DNA of 60,000 nucleotides from Lineus longissimus. Taxonomy: Eukaryota > Nemertea > Pilidiophora > Heteronemertea > Lineidae. The notes beneath the pieces are model-generated. The model saw only the letters and a program-made list of their open reading frames with translations. It did not search any database and was not told where the DNA came from. Location of the stretch: the NCBI RefSeq assembly GCF_910592395.1, contig NC_088315.1, forward strand, positions 11,970,501 through 12,030,500. Direction: 5' to 3'. The position numbers were made by a program, and so were the translations under genes. Positions 1-9,481 of this stretch are shown here, in pieces (positions within the stretch are counted from its first letter, which is position 1; every line of letters begins with the position of its first letter).

Positions 1-3000
1 TTTTAGGAAACATAACCAGTGACCGATGTCACAGGACTTTCCTGAATGGCATAGCACTGCCATTGCTGTTTGGTTAGTGAAAACTTCTGAAGTTGGAGCA
101 GAGATACTAGTAGTACACTTTGTGTTGGATAACAGATCGAGGCGTCTGTTTAGTTCTATAATTGACACCTGTCCTTGCCTGCATACTTGTAATCCGATGC
201 CACTTTGAGCGCATAATCTATTTCTAACTGGTGTCTCACATATCAGTGGAACTGGTGCTGCCTCTTCAAAATAATGTTCATACATATGTTGCAGCGAAGC
301 ACGATTTCCTTGTGGAACATTAAGTCGGATGCTGAAATTATCTGCACCGACCATTTTCTGTGACACATGCCCGGAAGGACACACCAGTTCTGCAGGCCAA
401 GAGGTGAGGAAACCCTCGTTTATGTGCAGTTTCTGCAGAAGTTCCATTAGAAATTCTCCGGCGTCATTATACAGTGGGATTCTGAATCCTGCTCCTTGCA
501 TTGTTGCATTGACTGCACGGATTAGAGGAATGAGCGAGAACTCCTCACCCCCAATTCTCTGGCAGGTGTTCATAAAAATATTATCAAGTGCACTTGTTCC
601 TCGAATGTTGTCATGTAAGCCCACATGCTTTAAACATTGACTAACAGCAATGCTGTAGCATATGTTACCGTCATTTGTTAGGCCAAGAAATCCAGAAGTA
701 GATGCAGCTGAGGAAGTACCAGGTGACACTGTTGGTATCCTGGTTGTGATTGGTGGTGATTGGGTCTGTGCACTGCAAGATCGACTGGCTGAGGAAGTAC
801 CAGGTGACACTGTTGGTATCCTGGTTGTGATTGGTGGTGATTGGGTCTGTGCACTGCAAGATCGACTGTCTGCTACTGAAGTGCTCGCCCCAAGTTGCAC
901 TGTGGACTGATGTTGACTATTTGCAGAATTTACGCTCACTTGTCTACAAATCTGTGGCCCAGCATAACTTGGCTGTAGTGAGAGAGGCAACTTCGGATCA
1001 CTCATGTGACATAGTCTGATCACTGGCCTGTGTGGTAGATTTCCACATATTATGATCAGTAAGGCTAGTACATGGGCGTCAGATACAAGGATGCGTGATC
1101 CTAGATCGCTTCCAGCTGCCGAGCTGCAATTCCAGCCCACAAGTTTCATTAGAGGTCCTGTGAAACCCAGGTAATTGTTTGGAACATCAGCGAAGACCAA
1201 CAGTGGGCGTTTGAGATTTGTAGTGTTACGGTTTGATCGATTTGCTGATGGCATCTTTGCTGTAATGATTTTAATTCCACCAGAGACTGGCCATTGGAAA
1301 TAGCGCTGTTCATCCCATCCCTGGGGTTCATTTGCCAGTGTTCTGTAGTAAACAACAGTTGTAGAAGGAGGCTCGCGCATTGCATCCCAGAGGTCACTGA
1401 TGTCTTCAAAACTGTCAAGAATCGGAGGGATGTCTAGCTCCAGCTGCCGCAGGTGTGTGATATAGGACAGAGCTCTTTTGAACAGGAATGGACCCAATGG
1501 CAATTCATAAAAGCTATCCCGTTCCTGCGCATCGACTGTGGGGAGATTCAGCTGATTTCTGAGAGTCCCAGTTCCACTCATTGTTATCGTACTCCAGCCG
1601 CTGGAAGCAGCATTTGACCTCGGAATGTCAGTGATATTTACTGGCCACTGAATGTCAAGATCGTGCAAGAAACTTGTTTGATTCAGCCGAAGTTTCACCA
1701 ATTGCGCTAGTCGTATCTGTTCCTGGTTGCTGACGAATTTCAAGCTGAATTTCCTATGGAATTGGTTGTACACGTTCACACTGGCTAGCCATATTAAAGA
1801 CAAGCGAGGGCTGTTCGCATAAGCCAAGGGAATGTGATACTTCTGGCAAAATGATTCTCCAAGGGGTAGCAGAAACTGATATGGCACTGTGGTAAAGATC
1901 TTCTCCTGCCTCATGGCCCCATGAAATTGCTCAACACCTGCACGCAGCTTTCCAACAATGGCTCGACTATTCTTTGTCAGAATGGGATCCCCAGGACAGT
2001 CCACGAATTGAATGTTATTATTTCGTACTTGCAGGATTTGTTCATCTCCATCACTGGGCCATATTACAAAGCATCCATTTGTCTTACACCACTCTTGGAA
2101 GTTCTGAATGTTGTTCAGGTTGACATTATGAGGAACGAAGATGTACCCTTTATCTACAGCAAGGACAACAAAGTAACGATCTGTGCCTTTCAAGAGGGAC
2201 GTCATCCCATGATCCCCTGTATTCTGGTGTGACTCACGGGCAATTTCGAGGCCTGCCAATTGGCTGTCACCACATCTTGGAGTTGCTGCTGCAGCTATTG
2301 GCGTTGTCAACAAAACATGCCCTGTTGTGCTGACTAATGAGGTAAATGTGACACAATGACCACCCTTCTTTGGGTAATAAGAAGCTTTCTGATTATCGTA
2401 ATCCATGGAATTTGGCACCCGCACCTTCTTGGAATCAAGGGAAATTCCTACTGGGCTACGGTGTCGTCCTGTTGGGTCATCCATATACGATAGCAACTCC
2501 CTGTGGTATGGCGACTCTGCTTGTTGAACACTTTGAAAAAACTTATCTTTTTCGGTTGTTGTGGTTGATGGAGACCAGAAGAGATTTGGTATATGACTAT
2601 TTTGGAAAAGATGATAGGTCAATTGTGACCAGAAGATGTCGTGCGCAGTTGATGCAGCGACTTGGAAGGTGGCCGAAATGTCAATGAAGTCAACGTTTGA
2701 CCTCATTCTATACCTATACAGCAACACACGTGCAGAAATATCTAATCCCGAGTCTCTGTGAACGGTATCTCTCTGTAGCCATACAAGATTCCAGAAATCT
2801 CTGACCCTTAGTCCTGAACAGTTCTGAAGTTGGCCTTCCTGCAACATCCATGGATGACGGAAACAGTTTTTACTTTCCCGTCTTTCTTTTGGCCACTGAT
2901 GCCTCTCATACACTTCATCATAATGACTATCAGTTTGTTTATATGTATATCCACTCTGTCCATTTTGTCCTGCACTGCTCTGAACATTCGATTCAGAACA

Positions 3001-3150
3001 CCCCTGAATATCATCTTCTTCATCTGAAAAATCCAGATAACCGTATTCCTCATCGCTTGAGTCTCCATGTGAACTTGTACTATCCTCAGCTGAAATATCC
3101 TGGCTATGCTGTGATGCTCCAAGATGTCCGGGTTGTGAGTGTGGCTGTAT
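1..3150 (-). CDS. DDE transposase-USP deubiquitinase fusion, last visible exon (runs off window start)
   Basis: The minus strand is open in one frame for all 1050 codons from 3150 to base 1. Numbering from 3150: residues ~15-45 are acidic/Ser-rich; ~150-180 read like the helix-turn-helix of IS5/HARBI-type transposases (DISATFQVAASTAHDIF). A DDE fold follows: Asp ~239 in GISLDSKKVRVP, Asp ~333 in LAVDKGYIF and Glu ~407 in RAGVEQFHGAMR, all plausible catalytic residues. A Ser/Pro/Thr-rich linker (~755-812) has two tandem 27-residue units. A peptidase C19 (USP) domain then begins: Cys box GLTNDGNICYS with candidate nucleophile Cys ~831, a DAGEFLMELLQKL helix typical of USPs, and a His box CDIGHWLCFLK with His ~1044 just before the edge. 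The exon start is set by a 3' splice site at 3151 (alternatively 3145) that keeps phase 0 with the upstream exon. Family knowledge: USPs remove ubiquitin; HARBI-type DDE proteins bind and cut transposon DNA. Catalytic activity of either half is inferred only. Confidence 0.85.
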   Translation of the reverse strand, partial: MQPHSQPGHLGASQHSQDISAEDSTSSHGDSSDEEYGYLDFSDEEDDIQGCSESNVQSSAGQNGQSGYTYKQTDSHYDEVYERHQWPKERRESKNCFRHPWMLQEGQLQNCSGLRVRDFWNLVWLQRDTVHRDSGLDISARVLLYRYRMRSNVDFIDISATFQVAASTAHDIFWSQLTYHLFQNSHIPNLFWSPSTTTTEKDKFFQSVQQAESPYHRELLSYMDDPTGRHRSPVGISLDSKKVRVPNSMDYDNQKASYYPKKGGHCVTFTSLVSTTGHVLLTTPIAAAATPRCGDSQLAGLEIARESHQNTGDHGMTSLLKGTDRYFVVLAVDKGYIFVPHNVNLNNIQNFQEWCKTNGCFVIWPSDGDEQILQVRNNNIQFVDCPGDPILTKNSRAIVGKLRAGVEQFHGAMRQEKIFTTVPYQFLLPLGESFCQKYHIPLAYANSPRLSLIWLASVNVYNQFHRKFSLKFVSNQEQIRLAQLVKLRLNQTSFLHDLDIQWPVNITDIPRSNAASSGWSTITMSGTGTLRNQLNLPTVDAQERDSFYELPLGPFLFKRALSYITHLRQLELDIPPILDSFEDISDLWDAMREPPSTTVVYYRTLANEPQGWDEQRYFQWPVSGGIKIITAKMPSANRSNRNTTNLKRPLLVFADVPNNYLGFTGPLMKLVGWNCSSAAGSDLGSRILVSDAHVLALLIIICGNLPHRPVIRLCHMSDPKLPLSLQPSYAGPQICRQVSVNSANSQHQSTVQLGASTSVADSRSCSAQTQSPPITTRIPTVSPGTSSASRSCSAQTQSPPITTRIPTVSPGTSSAASTSGFLGLTNDGNICYSIAVSQCLKHVGLHDNIRGTSALDNIFMNTCQRIGGEEFSLIPLIRAVNATMQGAGFRIPLYNDAGEFLMELLQKLHINEGFLTSWPAELVCPSGHVSQKMVGADNFSIRLNVPQGNRASLQHMYEHYFEEAAPVPLICETPVRNRLCAQSGIGLQVCRQGQVSIIELNRRLDLLSNTKCTTSISAPTSEVFTNQTAMAVLCHSGKSCDIGHWLCFLK

Positions 3151-3988
3151 CTTGTTTAAAATAGAAAGAAGCATACTACAGGGTGGGTAAATAAAAGGTT
3201 AATACATCCAGGATAATTATTTTTGGCTAAATAATTGTATAATGAGTTATTGTCTTCAAACAATATCAGTTCGGCAAAAGTGAATATTCAACAGCGCTGT
3301 CAAATATGACAACCCTTGGTCTCATAGTAATGGAAATGCTATAGACAGGGTTGTCATATTCAACAACTCTAGGGGTAAATATTTCCAATCATTATTGGGG
3401 GGACGTGTGAAGGATTAGTGATTTCTCTTTCTGTTCATGGTAGACAGTGCTGAATTTACTAAAAATCTGCCCTGGGACATTTGCTCTTTCCCTTGCATTC
3501 CCGCCAAAATCAGATGTTTACCCTCCTTCAATACAAGAAATTGGCCAAGAAATCGACCTTATTTCCAAACGCAGTGAAAGGTTCAAATGTCACAGGGCAG
3601 ATTTTTAGTAAAAATGGCCAATTAACGCTATTTGACCTCTGTGACCTTGTAAAGTAGGTCAAATGAAATAGAAATGGTATTTCTCATTCAAATTGCAAAT
3701 CACTTCGTCTATATCCAAAAGCCAAAAGTACATTTTTCACAAAGCGCCACCTATCCGGCTGAGCATGTCAAAAATGACTGAAACCGCCAAAAGGCACAAT
3801 GCAACATCATCCCAGGTGGTGAGAACCATGATGACGCGAACCTGGTCCTATAGGCTATGGGTTTAAGTATCTACCCAGTAAACATCACACAATGTCGGAG
3901 TGAAGACTAGGATGAGTATTTGTAATAGATCATGCAGTAAAACTGCTGTGGCAAAGTAACCTAGTTTTCGCAAAACCTGCATACTCAC
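3151..3988. other. Intron of the transposase-USP gene with repeat pieces
   Basis: Non-coding between two well-defined splice sites. It holds a 13-bp inverted repeat (3303-3315 with 3348-3360). It also holds a ~90-base stretch from ~3627 (TTTGACCTCTG...GTAGGTCAAAT) that recurs in diverged form from ~5647 in an upstream intron, so it is a dispersed repeat. Confidence 0.5.
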
Positions 3989-4494
3989 CGAGCTTTGCAC
4001 AATTGTTACCATATTTCCACTAATACTAGACGAATATTGACATCCTCCTGGTGGTAGAGTCCATGGCGGACATATAGTATAATCAGTATTAGAGGAAATG
4101 TCATGAATTTTCAGGTATGCATTATAAGTTATGGTGCCATTGTTTTTGAGAATTGTGTGCAACTCCTGATGGGGATTGATAGCTGCTAGCTCCTTTAGCT
4201 TCAGATAAGCTGTTGCATTTATTCTGCCGGGTATAAACACAAATGGCCACACTCCTGGTACGGCAAGTTTGCCGGCCTGACAAATAATAAGTCGCTCACA
4301 AATTGAATTGGCTCCCAAAGCATCCTTAACACTATTTACGTTGCTTGGTCTTTCAAGAGTTTGAAAGGTAGCTGCATCCACTGCACTCACTCTAAATGGA
4401 CACGAATGTGTCAACAAATGACTCCATCGGGTGAATACATGGGTACAGTGTTCACATTGGTTTTCAGGCATCTTTGAAGAACAACTGTGCACTA
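3989..4494 (-). CDS. Exon 4 of the transposase-USP gene, Cys/His-rich N-terminal segment
   Basis: A 506-base exon bounded by an acceptor (TTTCAG at 4495-4500) and a strong donor (GTGAGT immediately below 3989). Its 168 complete codons continue in phase 0 into the 3150 exon, and its two leading bases fit the single base left by the exon at 5790-5879. Near the N-terminus it has CEHC-x8-HLLTH, a short variant of a C2H2 finger spacing (classical fingers have about 12 residues between Cys and His), so metal binding is only suggested. The rest contains several Cys and aliphatic stretches that I do not recognise. An internal ATG at 4471 could start a shorter product if the upstream exons are not used. 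Alternative: the segment is an unrelated ORF, but the matching splice phases on both sides argue against that. Confidence 0.65.
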
Positions 4495-5789
4495 CTGAAA
4501 TACACAGGTAAAATTCCCCAACACTATTACAAGGACTATTACATAACAAGAAATGAACCCACTGCCTAAAAACGGCATTTAGTCATGGACAGCCAATGTC
4601 ATTAGAGTGGAAAACAACTATAGAAATTGCTTATGAACCATGACCAACACAAAAGGGGTGGGTGGGGGGAGGTATTGTGATGACATCATGATCAAGTTGA
4701 GGGATTTATATAATTTGGTTTTGCCACTGGGCATCATGTTCAGAGTATGGCTTGATGATGTAATTACTTTGATCTTGTCACACACATAAAAATCACATTG
4801 TAGATGGCCTATTCTATACTCAATAATAAGACAATACCACTAAAAAAGCAAGAACACCAACATAAAAAAGAACCAAATATTGAGTACTGATAACTGATGT
4901 ACATTTTGACATGTTTAAAAAAAACACAAGTTAATAATATAAGTACCAATTGCCTGCACATAAAGTCGATATGAATGGGAAACACCCTTGCCAATCCAAT
5001 TCTTGCACAAACGCTATATGCATGTAGTTTTTCTTCGCTGAACATACAGTATATACTCAAATTGGGGTGAATAAATTCTGACCAGCGCTGGAGACACACA
5101 TGAGCAAAAAGGGTTAACCGCCTGGTCATCAAGAGGTTATGGAATGCATGCATACAGAGCCAAATCAATCTTCAACCAAACTAGTCAATTAATGAAACAG
5201 ACACAGGGCCACAGGACTGTGTTATCAAAGTTATTACTGGTTCATTTATTCTTTTGTGCTGGTCATTTTAAATGGCTATTCCATGCAATACACACACCCA
5301 GCAATATGACGTTTTTTCTTGATTTTTCTCGATTTTCTGCATGAAGGCAATCTCGGATCAAAATAATTTTTTGTCAGGGTACAGATTATAATGAATTCTA
5401 AAGATATTCATATTAATATTTTTAATTTCTTACTGTTTTCTACCTTTTTTGCCACTTTTTAGAAACCTCATTGTTTTCCATCCTTAATTACAGATATGCC
5501 GAGATTTTCTTTTTTCATCATCTAGAGTTCGGTCTTTTGTACCATCCATGCAAATTTCATCTTTTAATTCCTACTATAAATACCCTAAAAAAATTTTGGT
5601 AATCAGGTCCCTTAGCCGAACATCCCCTTTAGATGAATCAGTTCACGTCGTTTGACCTCTGCAGCCGTAAAAAGTATGGTAGGTCAAATCGGAAACTTAC
5701 TCCTTATAAAATACACAACTTAATTTGTGTCTTGGAATAGAGCCAACTAGCTGATGAATAAAAAGACCTTAAAAAGACAAATCACAAAC
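4495..5789. other. Intron of the transposase-USP gene
   Basis: AT-rich with no supported gene. A minus-strand frame of 119 codons at 4809-5168 has low-complexity hydrophobic composition and no domain. The second copy of the GACCTCTG...GTAGGTCAAAT repeat lies at ~5647-5745. Confidence 0.45.
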
Positions 5790-5879
5790 CTTGCTGGAAC
5801 ACTTGAAAATCGAAAGGTGCATTGATTTCTACTTCATGATTACTTGGTTGCAATTCCTCAGGAAAGTCCTTTAGTTTCT
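5790..5879 (-). CDS. Exon 3 of the transposase-USP gene
   Basis: A 90-base exon with a textbook acceptor (polypyrimidine tract ending TTTTTCCAG at 5880-5888) and a donor GTTTGTGAT below 5790. Read as 2+87+1 bases it is fully open (KLKDFPEELQPSNHEVEINA and onward) and its last base joins the 4494 exon in frame. No domain is recognised; the segment is acidic and Pro/Glu-rich. Its entry phase does not match the exit phase of the longest frame in the 6209-6428 exon (see that entry). Confidence 0.55.
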
Positions 5880-6208
5880 CTGGAAAAACAAGCAATTTTG
5901 AAATTACGGCCAAATGCAGATTACGCCAGAAAAGATGCAATTTCTTCCATGGAATTTCTTACATAAAAAGGGTGGAAAAGACTAATTTTTCTGGTTTGAT
6001 TTTAAAGATTGGTGAGAAATTTTAAAGAGGTATAGCAGTGATAGGGTTGGATTTGTAGGCATAAACCATTTGTCCAGAACATGAAATTATCAGTTAATTG
6101 CACTAATGTAAGCCTAGTCTAGCAGCAATATTTTTCCATGTATAAAGCCTAATTGAATATTGATGGCTCAGACGAGGTGAAGGCATTTGTCAACCAAAAA
6201 CAATCTAC

Positions 6209-6428
6209 CTGTCGTTGAGGTTTTCTTCCCTTTTCTTTCTCTTCTGGGAACTGATGGACCATCTATAGCACCATTGATGTCCCTGGATGGAGCCTTCACA
6301 TATGGCTAAGTTCTTTTTAGGATAGGTTTTCCTCTTTCTCCTGCGATAGGAGGCAGCCAACTCTTTGATTCGTGCATAATGCCCTGCATTCTCACCAGAA
6401 GGATTGTCATCATTACCATTGGATGATG
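6209..6428 (-). CDS. Exon 2 of the transposase-USP gene, Arg/Lys-rich, phase problem
   Basis: A 220-base exon between an acceptor (GTTTTTCAG at 6429-6437) and a donor (AG|GTAGATTG). Entered from the 7689-7707 exon in phase, it is open throughout and encodes an Asp/Asn/Ser-rich start, then a basic stretch YRRRKRKTYPKK that could be a nuclear localisation signal, then another basic tail. In this frame it exits with two spare bases, whereas the next exon needs one. The other frame, which would exit correctly, is open only from about 6306 downward. A one-base indel near 6298-6305, a sequencing error, or another splice pattern would explain this. No known domain is seen. Confidence 0.45.
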
Positions 6429-7688
6429 CTGAAAAACAAACACATAAAGTGACAAATACTAATAGTCAAAACTATGACTTAGCCTAGACAAAATACAGCC
6501 TCCATGCAGGCTACACTCGATCTATGATTTTAACGAACACGAGGCTTTAGAAGGCCTTAAGACAACTTCAGACAATGCCAATAGTTAAAGGGGAGGCGCC
6601 TGATTGGCCACATCCTTGCCAATGAACCTACATGTGGTGGCAAAACAGGAAGACACAAGGTTGGCCTCGGGATGAGCAGAGCCTAATCAACGATAGCCCA
6701 TTTGAATACTCTCGATGTTCTACGCTCCAATCCGCCATTGAGTCGAGTATCTGCGCCAATCAAGGTAGGGAATTCCTGCGCAACGAGTTTAAGCTTACTA
6801 CTATGCAGATACGGTCTATCGCAGTGCTATTTTTAGGAATGTCTAACGTCAGGGCTGTAGCCGGGGGGGGGGGGATCAGGGGGGTTCGAACCAACCCCAG
6901 CTTGAGAAAAGGATCCGCTGAGGGCAGTCAAAAATACTTTTCTACTGAGTTTTGTAACACCATGATTCTATCCAAATGGGCCATTGTACGATAGAGTGAC
7001 AGGCCTTTCAATTACGTGGAGACCTCTACACCCTGTATTTTTTTATCCTATTTTGGGGGACATGTTTTTTTGCTTTTTGGCTTAATTTGGAGACATTTCA
7101 TCACGCCAATTTGCCTGAACAGCGATGTCATAAATCAAAGTTAGTGACTGATATCACCACATACACCAGAAAAATCATAATTTTAGGGGAAAACTTTAAA
7201 ATGAGGCCATTTGGATGAGATTTGGTTATGTTAGGGGTCAAAAAACGCTTCGGGGGGTCATATTTGAAAAAAAAAGAAAAAAACCCACCTAATTTGGGGA
7301 CATCCTGTACGGTAACGGTGTAGGAATCATGTAATTGAGAGGCCTGAGTGACCTTATACAGTCCTTCGTAACTGGGAGTGCTGACCTGCCAGATTTCGGT
7401 CTCATGTTCACGGGCTTAGCACTAGGCCTACCATTACATCAATGTGATATGTCAATGATTGATGACAAATAATGATGAAGATGTCCACGCATCGAGCATT
7501 TACATACATTTACGGCAGCAGCATGGGGATGCATCTCATTTATCAATACAGGTGGTAGGCCTAGCTTGGCACGTGCCCTGCTGGGCCTGGGCCGGGGCTG
7601 GGCGACGGCCATGCTTTTTTCTCAGATCGATTTAGGACAATTAGGTGACAAAAAACAACACCTTTGGCGACCATCTGGCTATACTTAC
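6429..7688. other. First intron of the transposase-USP gene, no other gene seen
   Basis: Contains G-runs (from 6861) and A-rich stretches. A plus-strand frame at 6632-6994 has no recognisable domain. A near-perfect palindrome at 7751-7776 (11-bp arms CATGGAGGTAT / ATACCTCCATG) lies just upstream of exon 1. Confidence 0.4.
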
Positions 7689-7707
7689 CACCAAATTCCA
7701 TGGTCAT
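7689..7707 (-). CDS. Candidate first coding exon (ATG) of the transposase-USP gene
   Basis: On the minus strand ATG at 7707-7705 opens six codons (MTMEFG) plus one base, followed directly by a near-perfect donor GTAAGTAT at 7681-7688. The spare base completes a codon with the first two bases of the 6428 exon, so the phase fits. A 19-base coding stretch alone is weak evidence. Support comes from the donor, the phase match, and the promoter-like DNA about 200 bases upstream. Confidence 0.45.
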
Positions 7708-7859
7708 GATATTTGATGCGGTCCTAACTATGACATGGTCTACGTTTCATCATGGAGGTATATTAATACCTCCATGGTTTCATAGCCTCCCGGTACTTCA
7801 AACCGTAAATAGCAATGGAATTGAGCAAAACTGAAATACTACAACACCATCCGATAAAT

Positions 7860-7930
7860 CGAATGTCGCACGTTCTGTATCCCGCGAGATCTCGAAACTA
7901 CTGCGCACAGGCGCGAGAAATTATATAATA
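7860..7930 (-). promoter_or_regulatory. Putative TATA-less promoter for the transposase-USP gene
   Basis: A short CpG-rich patch in otherwise AT-rich DNA contains CCCGCGAGATCTCG and CTGCGCACAGGCGCGAG, close to the metazoan TCTCGCGAGA element and to an NRF1-like GCGCATGCGC site. It lies about 200 bases upstream of the candidate first ATG at 7707. Two CRE palindromes lie further out at 8363-8381. Promoter function is inferred from motif type and position only. Confidence 0.4.
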
Positions 7931-8362
7931 GCTCAATTGCCCCCTACCCCTTCAATTCAGCTCAGGCCCCTTGACTGACTACCTCCATCCCCCCCCAAAT
8001 GTAAAATGATATCGTTTTTAGATTTGCTGTCGGTGTAGTTGGGGTTTGTTTGTCAGTCAAGGGGGCAACCGAAGGGGGGGGGGGGGGGTCTCTAAGTTTC
8101 ACGTGCCTGTGCTGCTATTTTAGTAGCGGCAGAGGCAGTGGCTAAAAAAGTAGCACGAGAAACGAGGATGAGCTGATATAGTTCCCCAGTAAAATGGGTT
8201 GCCGCAAATATTGACAACTTTAAAACTGTCGAAAACTTGCGTAAAGATTAATCAGAATAATTGAAGAGTCATGAAACTATATGATTACTACAAACCTAAT
8301 GCAAATCTAAAACATTTATAGGGGCTGGTTTTGCGAATAGATGGATACCTTTGTTTACAAAA

Positions 8363-8381
8363 TGACGTCACTCTGACGTCA
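8363..8381. promoter_or_regulatory. Pair of CRE palindromes (TGACGTCA x2)
   Basis: Two perfect TGACGTCA octamers start at 8363 and 8374, 11 bases apart (about one helical turn). This is the binding site of CREB/ATF bZIP proteins. They lie ~650 bases upstream of the candidate first exon of the minus-strand gene and could be part of its promoter. Confidence 0.45.
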
Positions 8382-8565
8382 CGCATACCTTAAAAGATAC
8401 TTCGTTGCTATAGTTCATCATTATCCCACTGTAGCGCAATGTCTGTTTAGTTCCACCCCTAGCTGAAAGGTGGGGCAGCCTGATTTGGATCGTGGGATAT
8501 GTACGTTATAAGCCACTAATACCAATCGTAGATATACCACTATTGTTTGCGGAGAATGCACTGAA

Positions 8566-8689
8566 TAATATTAATCAAGGCTAAGAACAATGACGAATAG
8601 CCTGATAAGGCACGTTCGGTAGACTTCAAACGAATTGAGTTAACCCTACGAACACCGTGAAGCCTACCTTTTAAGGGCTTCACGGTACA
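8566..8689 (+). repeat. 124-bp dispersed repeat, copy 1
   Basis: Nearly identical (one mismatch by eye) to 16234-16357 in the same orientation. It begins TAATATTAATCAAGGC and ends in a hairpin ACCGTGAAGCC...GGCTTCACGGT followed by ACA. A 3'-terminal hairpin with no inverted ends resembles Helitron/Helentron ends or a small SINE-like unit, but no CTRR end is visible. The two copies lie outside the inverted-repeat element at 8999-14800. Confidence 0.75.
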
Positions 8690-8998
8690 TGCCCCCCTCA
8701 AAAAAGACCAGTCTGTCCCCAGACTGAGTAAGCTTTGCCCGATAATGAAAATATGGTGAGTGGCAGATCGCCAGTGACCCCAATGACAAACGGTGTTACA
8801 GTGTGACCCGTAGTAAATAAAAAGAGATAAGGTTCATTGATAATCAGTTGTGATAAAAACCCGAACGACCTTTCAACGCCGCACACGCCTCGCCATGTTC
8901 TTTCACCATTTTGTTCCCAGCAATTATATATGGTAAGTGCAATTTTCTGATTCTCTATGTACTGCATCCTTGTTAAAATTAATCACTTATACCGAAAA

Positions 8999-9481
8999 TG
9001 TTGCGTTCACCCCTGATAAATTCATAATATATATACATGTAAGTGACAACTCACGAGAAAGGAAACAAACAAATCTCGGCTCACATTCGGCCTGTGCAAG
9101 ACACTGAAACGTTGAAAAAAAACAAAACATTATTGGTTGAACTCGATGTTACTTGCCCGTACCCAGGCCTATCACTTTCAGGTAACCGTCCTTCAACCAC
9201 ACCATTATTATTAAAATATGCTTATCATTTCTATCCTTTTCACCGTAACGAAGCGGACCCTTAACACATGACAGCGTAACCTCACCAACACTGGGTAAAG
9301 TAACCCAAAGTACTCAATCAACTGGAGTTTGACAAGAAAAACTACCAAAAAACCAAAAAAAATTAGAAAATTGTTATTTTTAAAACGAAGATGACGCCCA
9401 GCCCGTGAACACCCTTGTTTACCACTATTACCATTATTACGATATTTCCCAAAAACAATTACGACGCGACGAACCCGTTTG
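8999..9481 (+). repeat. Left terminal inverted repeat
   Basis: Reverse complement found at 14436-14800 (outer part) and 12329-12455 (inner part, ending CAAGCGGGTTC). Only scattered single-base differences are seen. The coding frame of the first internal ORF begins inside it. Confidence 0.85.

Noticed and set aside
671-1019. Short ORFs on both strands over the tandem repeat
   Set aside because: They are shadows of the long minus-strand transposase-USP frame, which is open throughout.
2808-3164. Two ~104-codon frames (one on each strand) at the start of the long exon
   Set aside because: Both lie in other registers over the acidic N-terminus of the transposase-USP protein and show no domain.
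4809-5168. 119-codon minus-strand ORF with hydrophobic stretches
   Set aside because: It lies in an intron, is Cys/Phe/Leu-rich from AT-rich DNA, and has no domain, splice or start support.
6885-6900. GGGGTTCGAACC, similar to a tRNA T-arm
   Set aside because: No matching acceptor stem, D-arm or anticodon arm could be placed around it.
9043-9264. 73-codon ORF repeated exactly at 14535-14756
   Set aside because: It is the terminal inverted repeat itself; identity comes from the repeat, and there is no sign of coding selection or a domain.
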